DNA from: Actinoallomurus bryophytorum
Lineage (GTDB): Bacteria > Actinomycetota > Actinomycetes > Streptosporangiales > Streptosporangiaceae
Direction: 5' to 3'
Length of the DNA: 64,000 nucleotides
Assembly: GCF_006716425.1 (NCBI RefSeq)
Contig: NZ_VFOZ01000002.1
Coordinates: 496,001-560,000 of the forward strand
Shown here: positions 21,369 through 29,822 of the stretch, piece after piece
How positions within the stretch are numbered: the first letter of the stretch is position 1
Layout: every line of letters starts with the position of its first letter
Translations under genes and position numbers: made by a program
Notes under the pieces: generated by a model
The model's input: the letters and a program-made list of their open reading frames with translations, nothing else
Database searches by the model: none
Told to the model about the DNA's origin: nothing

Positions 21369-22137
21369 GTTTCCTCCGTCTCGGCCGATCCGCAGGGAGC
21401 GGGCCGGCCGACTATTGGACTCGCTGTCACTTAAGCGTAGCCCCCCAGGCGTTACCGGCGGTAACATCGTGGCCGGATTCACAGTCGAGCGGCTCCAGTA
21501 GCGGCCCGCCCATGCCGCCGAGATCACGGCGTCGCCTCGTAGCCCCGCCAGGTAATCCACCGGCGAGCGAATTGAATGCCGAAGTCGAACTTTGCCGACC
21601 GGAGAAGAAGGTTGAACGAGCATCTATCCCGCCGACACTTGAAGCGCACCAAAGGCGGACGGGCCGCCATCCTCAGGCCGCCGGACAAGGCCGAGTTCAC
21701 CCGGGGGCCATCGCCAGACGATTGGCGATCTGTCAAGTAACAGATTGCCCTGCGAGCGGTGACCACTCAACTCCGGAGCGGATGAACGCGATAGGCCGAC
21801 ATACAAAAAACCATCCGGGCGAATGCGGCTTACCATACCGCGCTACGGGGGCGACGGCATGGAGCATCGATAGAGGTCAACGGCCATATTCGGCGCCGTT
21901 ACAGTAGAGCTGAGTGATCTACGTCACAGACCACTTTACGGTCGACCGATCTCCTCATTACGAGCCCTTGCCTCTCCGCTAGAGATAGGTATAGTGCTGG
22001 GTTGTTCACCCTATTTCCGGGATAGGCGCGGTACGCGAAAGGTTGTGATGCCGCGGGGTCATTGAAGAAGGCTTGGTAATGGCAGTACATCCTATCCGGC
22101 GCATTTTCTATTTATGATGTTTCGAAAGGGAGAAGTC
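21369..22137. other. Long non-coding stretch upstream of the peptide cluster
   Basis: No gene with recognisable features on either strand. The last 250 bases are visibly richer in A and T than the surroundings. They probably contain the promoter of the six-cysteine peptide gene. A short inverted repeat CCTAT/ATAGG lies near 22012-22026. No clear sigma-factor motif could be assigned with confidence. Confidence 0.5.
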
Positions 22138-22305
22138 ATGAGCCGTCTCATTGATCGCATGATCGAACGGATCGTTCCCCAGACGACCGCGTCCGCCTGC
22201 CAGGGCCTCTACTTCTGCAACTCCGCAGGACACTCGGGCTACTGGTACCGCTTCTGCTGCCCGCAGACCGGCTGTGAGTGGGACAAGGTCAGAAGCACCT
22301 GCTGA
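22138..22305 (+). CDS. Six-cysteine precursor peptide, knottin-like (novel candidate)
   Basis: A 55-residue peptide. Residues 1-20 form a charged, amphipathic leader (MSRLIDRMIERIVPQ) ending in ASA. The remaining 35 residues hold six Cys at 21, 27, 40, 41, 46 and 55, a C-X5-C-X12-CC-X4-C-X8-C pattern, and are rich in aromatic residues (YWYRF). The C-C-CC-C-C order is that of inhibitor-cystine-knot toxins, although the second loop is longer than usual. Ala18-Ser-Ala20 before Cys21 fits an AxA signal-peptidase site. AAGGGAG sits 8 nt upstream of the ATG. The gene leads a cluster encoding redox proteins, an ABC exporter and a signal peptidase. I do not recognise the family; whether it is an antimicrobial, signal or structural peptide is not known. 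Confidence 0.75.
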   Translation: MSRLIDRMIERIVPQTTASACQGLYFCNSAGHSGYWYRFCCPQTGCEWDKVRSTC

Positions 22306-22320
22306 CCTGACCGTCAGAGC

Positions 22321-22355
22321 GTGCCGGACGGTGGTGTGACGCCGCCGTCCGGCGC
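22321..22355 (+). terminator. Hairpin between peptide gene and processing operon (attenuator candidate)
   Basis: A 14-bp stem with two G-T wobbles (22321-22334 with 22342-22355) and a 7-nt loop. It would allow strong expression of the peptide gene and lower read-through into the enzymes. Confidence 0.65.
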
Positions 22356-22376
22356 CGGCGAGGAGAAGACACAGGC

Positions 22377-22883
22377 ATGGAATACGTGAGGGCGGGTTGT
22401 GCCAGCTTGATCGCCTTGGTGTTCGTGGCCTCGGCGGTCTCGAAGATGCGGGACTTCGACGGGTTCGCACGATCGCTGCCCGCGCTTGCGACGGTGAGAC
22501 CCGGCCTGGTCCGGCCGCTGGCGATGGTGGTCGTCGTCGCGGAGGCGGTGACCCCGGTTCTCTTGGTGATCCCGCCGGTGACCTCCTACGGCTTCGCGCT
22601 CGGCTTCGTGCTGCTCGCCGCGTTCACTACCGCCATCGCCGTCGCCGTCCGGCGCGGGCGGCATGCCCCCTGCCGATGCTTCGGAGTGTCCAGCACGCCG
22701 GTCGGCCCCCGTCATCTGGTCCGCAACACCGCGTTGGCGTTCATGGCCGCGCTCGGTGGCCTGGCGCCCCAGCAGATCCCACCGCCGGCCGGTCTGGCGG
22801 TGGCGGCCGCCGCCGGTCTCATCGGGGCGATCCTGATCGTCTCCTTCGACGACATCGTCGATCTGTTCGCGAGGAGTTCTTGA
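22377..22883 (+). CDS. MauE/DoxX-like redox-associated membrane protein
   Basis: A 168-residue integral membrane protein with about four helices and the MauE-like cysteine motif PCRCFG (Cys99, Cys101). Known relatives support disulfide formation in methylamine dehydrogenase maturation. Here it would pass electrons between the membrane and the thioredoxin-like protein encoded next. GAGGAG precedes the ATG, and its stop overlaps the next start (TGATG). The redox role is inferred from family and context; no methylamine dehydrogenase gene is present. Confidence 0.88.
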   Translation: MEYVRAGCASLIALVFVASAVSKMRDFDGFARSLPALATVRPGLVRPLAMVVVVAEAVTPVLLVIPPVTSYGFALGFVLLAAFTTAIAVAVRRGRHAPCRCFGVSSTPVGPRHLVRNTALAFMAALGGLAPQQIPPPAGLAVAAAAGLIGAILIVSFDDIVDLFARSS

Positions 22884-23416
22884 TGCCCTACCTTGCCGCC
22901 GCCGTCGTGCTGCTCGGTGTGCTGTGCGTGTTGAACCTGCTGCTCACGATCGGGATCCTGCGCCGGATGAGGGCGCAGGGCGACCGGTCCGGGCGGCATC
23001 CCGGGCCCCTGTTCGCGCTGGGGCCAGGCTCGCCCATCGGCGAGTTCGCCGCCGTGACGACCACCGGTGAGCCGGTGTCCCACGACACCTTGACCGGCAC
23101 GGTGGGATTCTTCTCCGCGGCCTGTGAGGCATGCCACGTCATGCTTCCGCGTTTCGTCGAGCACGCGCGTCAGGCGGGCCGCGAGAACATGCTGGCGGTC
23201 GTCGGCGGCGCCGACGCCGAATTGGTGGAGACCCTCACCCCGGTCGCCCGGGTCGTCGTGGCCGACCTCGACGGCGGACCCGTGGCGCGAGCGTTCCAGA
23301 ACACCTGGACTCCGGCGCTCTACCTGGTCGGGGATGACCACAGGGTCGCCGCCGCGGCGGCCACGATCGAGGAACTACCCACGCTCACGTACGACCGCGT
23401 CGCCGGCCGGGGGTGA
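22883..23416 (+). CDS. Membrane-anchored thioredoxin-like protein with CEAC site
   Basis: A 177-residue protein with one N-terminal membrane helix (about 4-26) and a TlpA/MauD-like thioredoxin fold facing outward. The active site CEAC (Cys81, Cys84) follows the strand VGFFSA, and the cis-Pro strand is probably TWTPALYLVG. With the MauE-like partner it forms a likely thiol-disulfide pair acting on the six-cysteine peptide. It overlaps the MauE gene by 1 bp and abuts the exporter gene, so the three are co-transcribed. Confidence 0.87.
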   Translation: MPYLAAAVVLLGVLCVLNLLLTIGILRRMRAQGDRSGRHPGPLFALGPGSPIGEFAAVTTTGEPVSHDTLTGTVGFFSAACEACHVMLPRFVEHARQAGRENMLAVVGGADAELVETLTPVARVVVADLDGGPVARAFQNTWTPALYLVGDDHRVAAAAATIEELPTLTYDRVAGRG

Positions 23417-25252
23417 GTGTTGAGCGCCGCCCCGGACGGGGACCTGCGGATCGGCGCACGGGAGCTGTGCGCCTCCGCCGCGGAGGCCGTATCGCTCATC
23501 TGGCGGGCCGCCTCGGCGAACGTAGCGGTGTTCCTGCTGGCGACTGTGGCCGCGGCCGCGGCGCCGATCGCGACCGCGTGGTCGACCAAGCTCGTGATCG
23601 ATCGGTTGACGACTCCGCACGGCGCGGTCGGCGGCCTGGCGCTCGTACTGATCACCACCGGACTCGGCGCCGCCGCCCTCCCGGTCCTGGTCCAGTACCT
23701 GAGGGGTCAGATCGGGCGGTCGGCGGGTCTGACCGCGACCGAACAGCTGTTCACCGCGGCCGAACGCCAGGTGGGCCTGCGTAACTTCGAGAATCCGGCC
23801 TTCCAGGACCGGCTCCGGCTCGCCCAGGAGGGCGTCGCCCGCATCGCCGAGATCGTGGACGGCCTCGGCAGCACTCTCGGTGGTGTGCTCGCCCTCACCG
23901 GGTTCATCGGTTCGCTGCTGATCCTCAGTCCGCCCATGACGATCGTGGTGCTCGCGGCCGCCATCCCAGCGCTCGTCTCCGAGATGCTCCTCTCCCGGCG
24001 CCGTTCGGCGATGGAATGGAGCATCGAACAGTTCTACCGGCGAGAGTTCTTCTACAGCCAGCTGCTCACCGGAGTCGCCGCGGCCACGGAGATCCGTTTG
24101 TTCGGCATCGGGGCGTTCCTGCGCTCCCGGATGATGGACGAACGGCGCAGCGCCAACGCGGCCAACCGGCGGATGGACCTTCGAGAGGTCCGCACGCAGG
24201 GTGGGCTGACAGTACTGAGTGCGACGGTGGCCGGTGTCGGCCTGTGGTGGGCGATCACGGCGGCCCGGCGTGGCGCGCTCAGCATCGGGGACGTCTCGAT
24301 GTTCCTCGCGGCCGTCATCGGCGTGCAGTCCGCCCTGTCGACGCTGACCGCGGCGATCTCCGGCGGGCAGGCGAGGCTGCTGGCCTTCACCCACTATGTC
24401 GCCGTGGTCCGGGCCGAGTCCGATCTCCCCCAAGCGCGACAGGGAGTTCCCCCGCGGTTGCGGCAGGGCATCGAACTGCGGGACGTGTGGTTCCGTTACA
24501 GCGACGACCACCCCTGGGTGCTGCGGGGGGTGAGCCTCACGATCCCCTCCGGTCGCGCCGTCGCGCTCGTCGGCCTGAACGGCGCGGGCAAGAGCACGCT
24601 CGTCAAGCTCCTGTGCCGGATGTACGACCCGACCCGAGGACGGATCCTCTGGGATGGCGTCGATCTGCGGGACATCCCTCCCGCGCTCCTGCGCGAACGG
24701 ATCAGCGCCGTTTTCCAGGACCATATGAATTACGACATGACGGCCGAGGAGAACATCGCCATCGGCGACCTGACCGCGCTGGGCGACCCAGGACGGCTCC
24801 AGGAGGCGGCCGGCCGTGCGGGGATCCACGACAGGCTCACCACGCTGCCCCGGGGTTACGCCACCCTGCTCAGCCGCATCTTCGTCGTCGGTACGGACAA
24901 GGACGACCCGGTGACGGGCGTCGTCCTGTCCGGCGGGCAGTGGCAACGCCTCGCACTGGCCCGCGCCTTCGTCCGGAACGACCGGGATCTGATGATCCTC
25001 GACGAACCCAGCTCCGGTCTGGATCCCGAGGCGGAGCACGAGATCCACACCCGGATGCGAGAACACCGCGGCGGCCGTACGAGCCTGCTGATCTCCCATC
25101 GGCTCAGCGCCGTCCGTGACGCCGACCACATCGCGGTCCTGGACGGCGGCCGCATCACCGAGCACGGGTCGCACGACGCCCTGCTCGCCGCCGACGGCAG
25201 CTATGCCCGGCTCTTCCGGCTCCAGGCCGCCGGATACCAGGAGGCGCTGTGA
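23417..25252 (+). CDS. ABC exporter, fused membrane and ATPase domains
   Basis: A 611-residue half-transporter: six-helix membrane domain (about 35-330) and ATPase domain (about 350-600). The Walker A motif is GLNGAGKST at about 388-396, the signature is LSGGQWQRL and the Walker B is LMILDEP, followed by an H-loop (LISHR). There is no N-terminal C39 peptidase domain, so it cannot cut a leader itself; the signal peptidase encoded next could do that. The GTG start lies immediately after the upstream stop. It probably works as a homodimer exporting the six-cysteine peptide; that substrate is inferred from the cluster. Confidence 0.9.
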   Translation: MLSAAPDGDLRIGARELCASAAEAVSLIWRAASANVAVFLLATVAAAAAPIATAWSTKLVIDRLTTPHGAVGGLALVLITTGLGAAALPVLVQYLRGQIGRSAGLTATEQLFTAAERQVGLRNFENPAFQDRLRLAQEGVARIAEIVDGLGSTLGGVLALTGFIGSLLILSPPMTIVVLAAAIPALVSEMLLSRRRSAMEWSIEQFYRREFFYSQLLTGVAAATEIRLFGIGAFLRSRMMDERRSANAANRRMDLREVRTQGGLTVLSATVAGVGLWWAITAARRGALSIGDVSMFLAAVIGVQSALSTLTAAISGGQARLLAFTHYVAVVRAESDLPQARQGVPPRLRQGIELRDVWFRYSDDHPWVLRGVSLTIPSGRAVALVGLNGAGKSTLVKLLCRMYDPTRGRILWDGVDLRDIPPALLRERISAVFQDHMNYDMTAEENIAIGDLTALGDPGRLQEAAGRAGIHDRLTTLPRGYATLLSRIFVVGTDKDDPVTGVVLSGGQWQRLALARAFVRNDRDLMILDEPSSGLDPEAEHEIHTRMREHRGGRTSLLISHRLSAVRDADHIAVLDGGRITEHGSHDALLAADGSYARLFRLQAAGYQEAL

Positions 25253-25755
25253 CCATCGTCGTCCCGGTCATCGGGTCGCTGCTGGCGGCCGGGCTGCTGG
25301 TGCTGACGCTTCGCCGTCGTTTCCTCGTCACCGTCGTCGACGGCGCGAGCATGGAACCGGCGCTGCGATCCGGCGACCGCGTCCTGGTACGCAGGACCAA
25401 ACGGGTCCGCCTGGGCCAGATCGTCGTCCTGGAGTTCCCCGATCTCCCGAGCGGGCGGGCACCGGTGACCGCACGAGGCCACCGCCAACTCCTCCTCAAA
25501 CGGGCCGTGGCGGTGCCGGGCGACCGGCTGCCCGCCGAGTGGGAGGACCCGGACCTCGACGCGATAGCCGGCACGGTCGTGCCGCCCGGGTCGGTCGTGG
25601 TGCTCGGCGACAACCGTGCGACGAGCTGGGACTCACGCCACTACGGCTTCGTACGCCGTGAGCGGCTGGTGGGCGTGATGATCCGGCACCTGCCCCGATC
25701 AGGCGTGGCCGAGGTGGAGCCGGGCTCCGAGCGAGCGCGCGAGCATCACGCCTAA
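25249..25755 (+). CDS. S26 family signal peptidase
   Basis: A 168-residue type-I signal peptidase with one N-terminal membrane helix. The catalytic Ser34 is in DGASMEPAL, the general base Lys84 in LLLKRAVAVPGD, and a GDNR box (VLGDNRATSWDSRHYG) is present. It is short compared with housekeeping SipS/LepB proteins, which fits a dedicated role. The start overlaps the exporter stop by 4 bp. The AxA site before the first Cys of the peptide at 22138 makes that peptide the natural substrate; this is inference. Confidence 0.9.
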   Translation: MTIVVPVIGSLLAAGLLVLTLRRRFLVTVVDGASMEPALRSGDRVLVRRTKRVRLGQIVVLEFPDLPSGRAPVTARGHRQLLLKRAVAVPGDRLPAEWEDPDLDAIAGTVVPPGSVVVLGDNRATSWDSRHYGFVRRERLVGVMIRHLPRSGVAEVEPGSERAREHHA

Positions 25756-25921
25756 CGCCCGGAACCAGTCCAGGCGCGCCCAAGGCAGCCGTACCCCGGC
25801 GAAGAGCCTGTCTTGATTGATAAGTTTCCAACCGTCAGTGACGGCACAGGTGCGTAAGTGGTAACTTATTGCGCGCCTCGCCCTGTGATTCCGGGGTCAC
25901 TTCTGAAGATTGGGAGCCTGA

Positions 25922-27181
25922 GTGGGTCTGCTCCGTGGCCGAAATGCCCGTGCTCCCCGCGCGCTGACGTACGGCGCCCTCCTGCTCGCCGTCGTCATGG
26001 TCGCCGCGTTGACGGCCATTCTGTGGCCCGGTGGACCACAGACCCACGTCACCGCCTACTTCGAGCGGGCGACCGGCGTCTATCCCGGCACCGAGGTACG
26101 CATCCTGGGCGTCAAGGTCGGCAAGGTCACCAAGGTGACGCCCAAGGGCAACATGGTCGAGGTCAAGATGGCGTGGACGGCCGAGCACAAGGTGCCGGCC
26201 ACCGCCCAGGCCGTGATCATCGTGCCGTCCCTGGTCGCCGACCGCTACATCCAGTTCACGCCGGTCTACCGCGGTGGCGCGGCCCTCAAGGACGGCGCCA
26301 CGCTGTCGCTGTCCAGCACGGCCGTGCCGGTCGAGCTCGACGACGCCAACTCGGCGGTCAACGACCTGACCAAGGCCCTCGGCCCGCAGGGCGCCAACGC
26401 CAACGGCTCGTTGTCCAAGCTCCTCTCGACGAGCGCGCAGACCGTCGACGGGCAGGGCGAGAACTTCAAGCAGACCCTCCAGGACCTGTCCGACGTCAGC
26501 CGGGTCCTGTCGGACAACCGCGGCAACGCCACCCAGACGGTCCAGAACCTCGCCAAGATCACCCAGGCGATGGCCGCGAGCGACCGTCAGATCCGCTCGT
26601 TCTCCCAGAACCTCGCCTCGGTCTCGAGCACCCTCAACGGCGAGAAGGCCGAGCTGCGGGCGGCGGTCAAGAGCCTGTCGGTGGCGCTGCGCGAGGTCGC
26701 AGGCTTCGTCAAGCAGAACAAGTCCGAGATCGCCGCGAACGTCCAGGGGCTCGCCCAGATCACCGGGGTCCTGGTCAAGGAGAAGGCCGCGCTGCAGCAG
26801 TTCCTGGACAAGGCGCCGGTCGCCGCGTCCAACGCTCTCAGCGTCTATGACCCCCAGGACGGGTCCCTGCACGCCCGCCTCAACCTGCAGCAGTCACAGA
26901 ACATCGCGATGTGGCTGTGCTCGCTGGCCTACTCGCTCGGCGCCCCGCCCAAGCAGTGCGAGACGCTGCTCAAGCCGCTCAACGCGCTCGGCATCCCGCT
27001 GAGCAAGCTGAGCCTGGACGCGTCGTCACTGACGACGGCGACGACGCAGTACGACGTCGTGCCGCCGCCCGCGGACGCGTACGGCGGCAACGCCCCGGCG
27101 CAGGGGACGAGCGGCAAGAGCACCGCCCGCACCAACCCGGACCCGACGTTCGGCGGGATCCTGTCCCCGCCGGGCAACTGA
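25922..27181 (+). CDS. Orphan MCE-family (MlaD-like) protein
   Basis: A 419-residue protein. One membrane helix (about 16-34) is followed by an MCE/MlaD domain (about 40-118; GVYPGTEVRILGVKVGKV), a long helical and coiled-coil region (about 140-300), and a C-terminal part with two Cys (CSLAYSLGAPPKQC) ending in a low-complexity tail. MCE proteins form periplasm-spanning lipid shuttles with YrbE permeases and an Mkl-type ATPase. None of those genes is here, and the usual six-gene mce array is absent, so this is a solitary member. GGGAG lies upstream of the GTG. The substrate is not known. Confidence 0.88.
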   Translation: MGLLRGRNARAPRALTYGALLLAVVMVAALTAILWPGGPQTHVTAYFERATGVYPGTEVRILGVKVGKVTKVTPKGNMVEVKMAWTAEHKVPATAQAVIIVPSLVADRYIQFTPVYRGGAALKDGATLSLSSTAVPVELDDANSAVNDLTKALGPQGANANGSLSKLLSTSAQTVDGQGENFKQTLQDLSDVSRVLSDNRGNATQTVQNLAKITQAMAASDRQIRSFSQNLASVSSTLNGEKAELRAAVKSLSVALREVAGFVKQNKSEIAANVQGLAQITGVLVKEKAALQQFLDKAPVAASNALSVYDPQDGSLHARLNLQQSQNIAMWLCSLAYSLGAPPKQCETLLKPLNALGIPLSKLSLDASSLTTATTQYDVVPPPADAYGGNAPAQGTSGKSTARTNPDPTFGGILSPPGN

Positions 27182-27187
27182 GCCGGG

Positions 27188-28186
27188 TCAGACCGTCGAG
27201 CCGACGTAGTCCGGCACCACGATCGCCGGTGGCCGCTCGTCGACCGCCACGCTGCTGGTCCGCACCTCGTGTCCGTCTCCGTCGCGACGGAACTGCGTCA
27301 GCGTGGTGGACGGCGGCTCCAGCCGTACGACCCTGCCCTGCCGTTCGAGCCGTGACCACGCGGTCTGCATGATCTGGCCGGACATGCCGCCGAGCGCCTC
27401 GGCGGACTGGTGCCGGTGCAGGCGTACGCCGAGGTCGACCTGGGCGATCGCGTCCAGTCCGGCGAGTTCGAGCACGTCGATCAGCATGCCGAGCTCGACG
27501 CCGTACCCGGTGACGAAGGGCAGGCGTTCGAGCACCTCGCGCCGGCCGGCGTACTCGCCCGACAGAGGCTGGAGGACTCCCGCCAGCACGGGCCAGTGCA
27601 TGTTGATCAAAGGCCGTGCGACGAGCTCGGTCACCCGGCCGCCGCCGTGTGCCACGGTCGTGCCGCCGCTGACGTACGGGCGGTCGTAGCAGGCCTTGAC
27701 GTAGCGGACGGACGGGTCGGTCAGCAGCGGGCCGAGCAGTCCGGTGACGAACGACGACGAGAACTCGCGCAGGTCGGCGTCCACGAAGACGATCACGTCA
27801 CCGCGCGCGACGTGCATCGACTTCCACAGCGCCTCTCCCTTGCCGGACATCGGTGGGAGCTGGGGCAGCACCGCGTCCTGGGCGACCACCCGGGCTCCGG
27901 CGGCCGCCGCCACCTCGGCGGTGTCGTCGACCGACCGGGAGTCGATGACCACGATCTCGTCCACGAGCGGCGCGCTCTCGACGAGGTCACGGCGGATCGC
28001 GCCGACGATCTCACCGACCGTCTCGCGTTCGTTCCGTGCGGGCAGGACGACACTCACCGTCGTGTCACCCTTCGCCGCGAGCAGCTTGTCGACCGGCCAG
28101 TCCGCAGCCGAGCTCATGCGGTTGCGCAGCCATTCCTGGACCTGAGGCAGCAACGGGTCCCCCTCTCGTTTTTGCGACTCGGCCAT
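27188..28186 (-). CDS. gpgS: Glucosyl-3-phosphoglycerate synthase
   Basis: Transfers glucose from an NDP-glucose donor to 3-phosphoglycerate, the first step towards glucosylglycerate and methylglucose lipopolysaccharides. The 332-residue protein is a GT81-type glycosyltransferase. Features are VLPARNERETVG (47-58), EIVVIDSRSVDDT (77-89), GKGEALWKS (115-123) and the metal-binding DADLR (136-140). The later Arg/His region VRLHRHQ also fits. MAESQ was chosen as the start; in-frame extensions overlap the ramB-like gene. It converges tightly on the MCE gene. Confidence 0.9.
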   Translation of the reverse strand: MAESQKREGDPLLPQVQEWLRNRMSSAADWPVDKLLAAKGDTTVSVVLPARNERETVGEIVGAIRRDLVESAPLVDEIVVIDSRSVDDTAEVAAAAGARVVAQDAVLPQLPPMSGKGEALWKSMHVARGDVIVFVDADLREFSSSFVTGLLGPLLTDPSVRYVKACYDRPYVSGGTTVAHGGGRVTELVARPLINMHWPVLAGVLQPLSGEYAGRREVLERLPFVTGYGVELGMLIDVLELAGLDAIAQVDLGVRLHRHQSAEALGGMSGQIMQTAWSRLERQGRVVRLEPPSTTLTQFRRDGDGHEVRTSSVAVDERPPAIVVPDYVGSTV

Positions 28187-28239
28187 TGACCCCCGCCGCC
28201 GTTTCACCGCCGTTTCGGCAACGTCACACGCAGGCAACG

Positions 28240-29709
28240 TCATCCCGACGCGTGCTGGTCGAGGAACGCGTACACGTCCGCCTCGTCCACTCCGGGGAAC
28301 GCCCCGCGCGGCAGAACGGCCAGGACGTGGGAGTGCGCACGGGCCGAGGGCCACGCGTAGCCCTGCCAGCGCTGGGCGAGATCGGCCGGGGGCAGCTGGC
28401 AGCAGTCGCCGTCCGGGCAGGCGGACCTGACCCTCCGGTTGGTCTCGCGGCCGCGGAACCAGCGGGAGTGCTCGAACGGGACGCCGAGGGTGATCGCGAA
28501 CTCGCGTTCGTGGCTCGGGTCGATGTGAGAGAGACACCAATACGTGCCGGTCGGCGTGTCGGTGTACTGGTAGTAGATCGAGAAGCGGTCGTCGGCCGAG
28601 AACACGTGCCTCCCGGCCCACTCGCGGCACATCCGTTGCCCCTCGATGGCCCCGTGCTCGTCGGAGGGGAAGATCAGCCCGTCGTTGGCGTACGCCTTGT
28701 AGATCGTGCCGCTCTCGTCGTTCTTGGTGAAGTGCACCGGCAGCTCGAGGTGGTGCGTGGCCAGGTTGGTGAAGCGGTGCGCGGCCATCTCATAGGACAC
28801 TGAGAAGACGTCGCACAGGTCCTCGATGGACAGCTCCCGGTCGGCCTTGGCCTCCTGGAGATAGGGCACGACGGTCCGTTCGGGCAGAAGCGTCGCGGCG
28901 GCGTAGTAGTTGGCCTCGACCCGCTGGCGGAGGAAGTCGCCGAAGTCCTTGGGCACCGCGTGGCCGAGGGCGATGTGACCGAGGGTCTGCAGGAGGATCG
29001 TGCGCGGCGTGTGCATGCCGAGCTGCTGGCGTTCGAGGTAGATCCGCCGGTTGCGCAGGTCCGTGACGGACCGCACCGAGCGCGGCAGATCCTGCACGTA
29101 GCGAAGAGTGAAGCCGAAGTAGGTGACGAGGGCGAGCAGCATGCCCTGCGAGAGCGCACCGGCCCGGTAGCCGACGGCCTCCAGGGTCTTGGCGGCGCTC
29201 TCCTCGATCTCACCGAAGTAGTTGCCGCGCTCGTGCATCTGCTGGCGCAGCTCCGCGTTGGCCTTCCGCGCGTCCTCGGGGCTCGCGGTCGGCTTGGTGC
29301 GGCTCCGCCTGACCTCGTCGTACATGGCGAGGAGGTGTTCGAGCACGTCATTGGGCACCCGCTTGCCGATCTTCAGGTGCGGCAGGCCGAGGCTCTGGTA
29401 GAGCGGGTCGCGCTGGGCCTCCTCGATCGCGATCTCGAGCTGGGCACGCCGGTTCGGGGGCTGCTTGCGCAGGAGCTCCTCGATCGGCACCTCGAGGGCG
29501 GTGGCGAGCCCCTGGAGCAGCGAGAGCTTCGGCTCGCGCCGGCCGTTCTCCAGCAGCGAGAGCTGCGAAGGCGCCCTGCCGACACGTTTTCCCAGGTCAG
29601 ACAGGGTGTAGCCGTGAACCTTACGAAGATGACGCAGTCGCTGACCGAACGTCACAAGGTCTAGACCATTCGTCAAGTTCAGCGGTTCTTCTTTTTGAAA
29701 GCCCGTCAC
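28240..29709 (-). CDS. ramB: RamB/ScfR-type regulator of acetate metabolism
   Basis: A 489-residue regulator. The XRE helix-turn-helix is at about 20-80 ([21 protein letters not shown]), an IrrE/ImmA-type peptidase-like domain lies in the middle ([13 protein letters not shown]), and a C-terminal DUF2083-like domain contains Cys residues ([11 protein letters not shown]). In Corynebacterium and Mycobacterium, RamB controls isocitrate lyase and acetate genes; here the gene is divergent from isocitrate lyase across 113 bp, the same pairing. The start is uncertain: the GTG used lacks a clear ribosome site, and a later GTG at VTFGQRL is possible. Confidence 0.88.
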   Translation of the reverse strand: MTGFQKEEPLNLTNGLDLVTFGQRLRHLRKVHGYTLSDLGKRVGRAPSQLSLLENGRREPKLSLLQGLATALEVPIEELLRKQPPNRRAQLEIAIEEAQRDPLYQSLGLPHLKIGKRVPNDVLEHLLAMYDEVRRSRTKPTASPEDARKANAELRQQMHERGNYFGEIEESAAKTLEAVGYRAGALSQGMLLALVTYFGFTLRYVQDLPRSVRSVTDLRNRRIYLERQQLGMHTPRTILLQTLGHIALGHAVPKDFGDFLRQRVEANYYAAATLLPERTVVPYLQEAKADRELSIEDLCDVFSVSYEMAAHRFTNLATHHLELPVHFTKNDESGTIYKAYANDGLIFPSDEHGAIEGQRMCREWAGRHVFSADDRFSIYYQYTDTPTGTYWCLSHIDPSHEREFAITLGVPFEHSRWFRGRETNRRVRSACPDGDCCQLPPADLAQRWQGYAWPSARAHSHVLAVLPRGAFPGVDEADVYAFLDQHASG

Positions 29710-29822
29710 AGGTTCACGCTAGCAGAATTTCGGGCGTTCTTCTTGTTACTTACCGGTTCACTAACACTGCCCTCACACGGAGACTGAGGACATACGCACC
29801 CAGGGGACGACATAGGAGGGCA

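Noticed and set aside
20139-21623. Longer start for the acyl-CoA dehydrogenase
   Set aside because: The 85-residue extension has no family character, while GGAGG stands directly before the ATG at 21368.
23375-25174. 599-residue open frame antisense to the ABC exporter
   Set aside because: Lies fully opposite a gene with all ABC motifs and shows no domain of its own.
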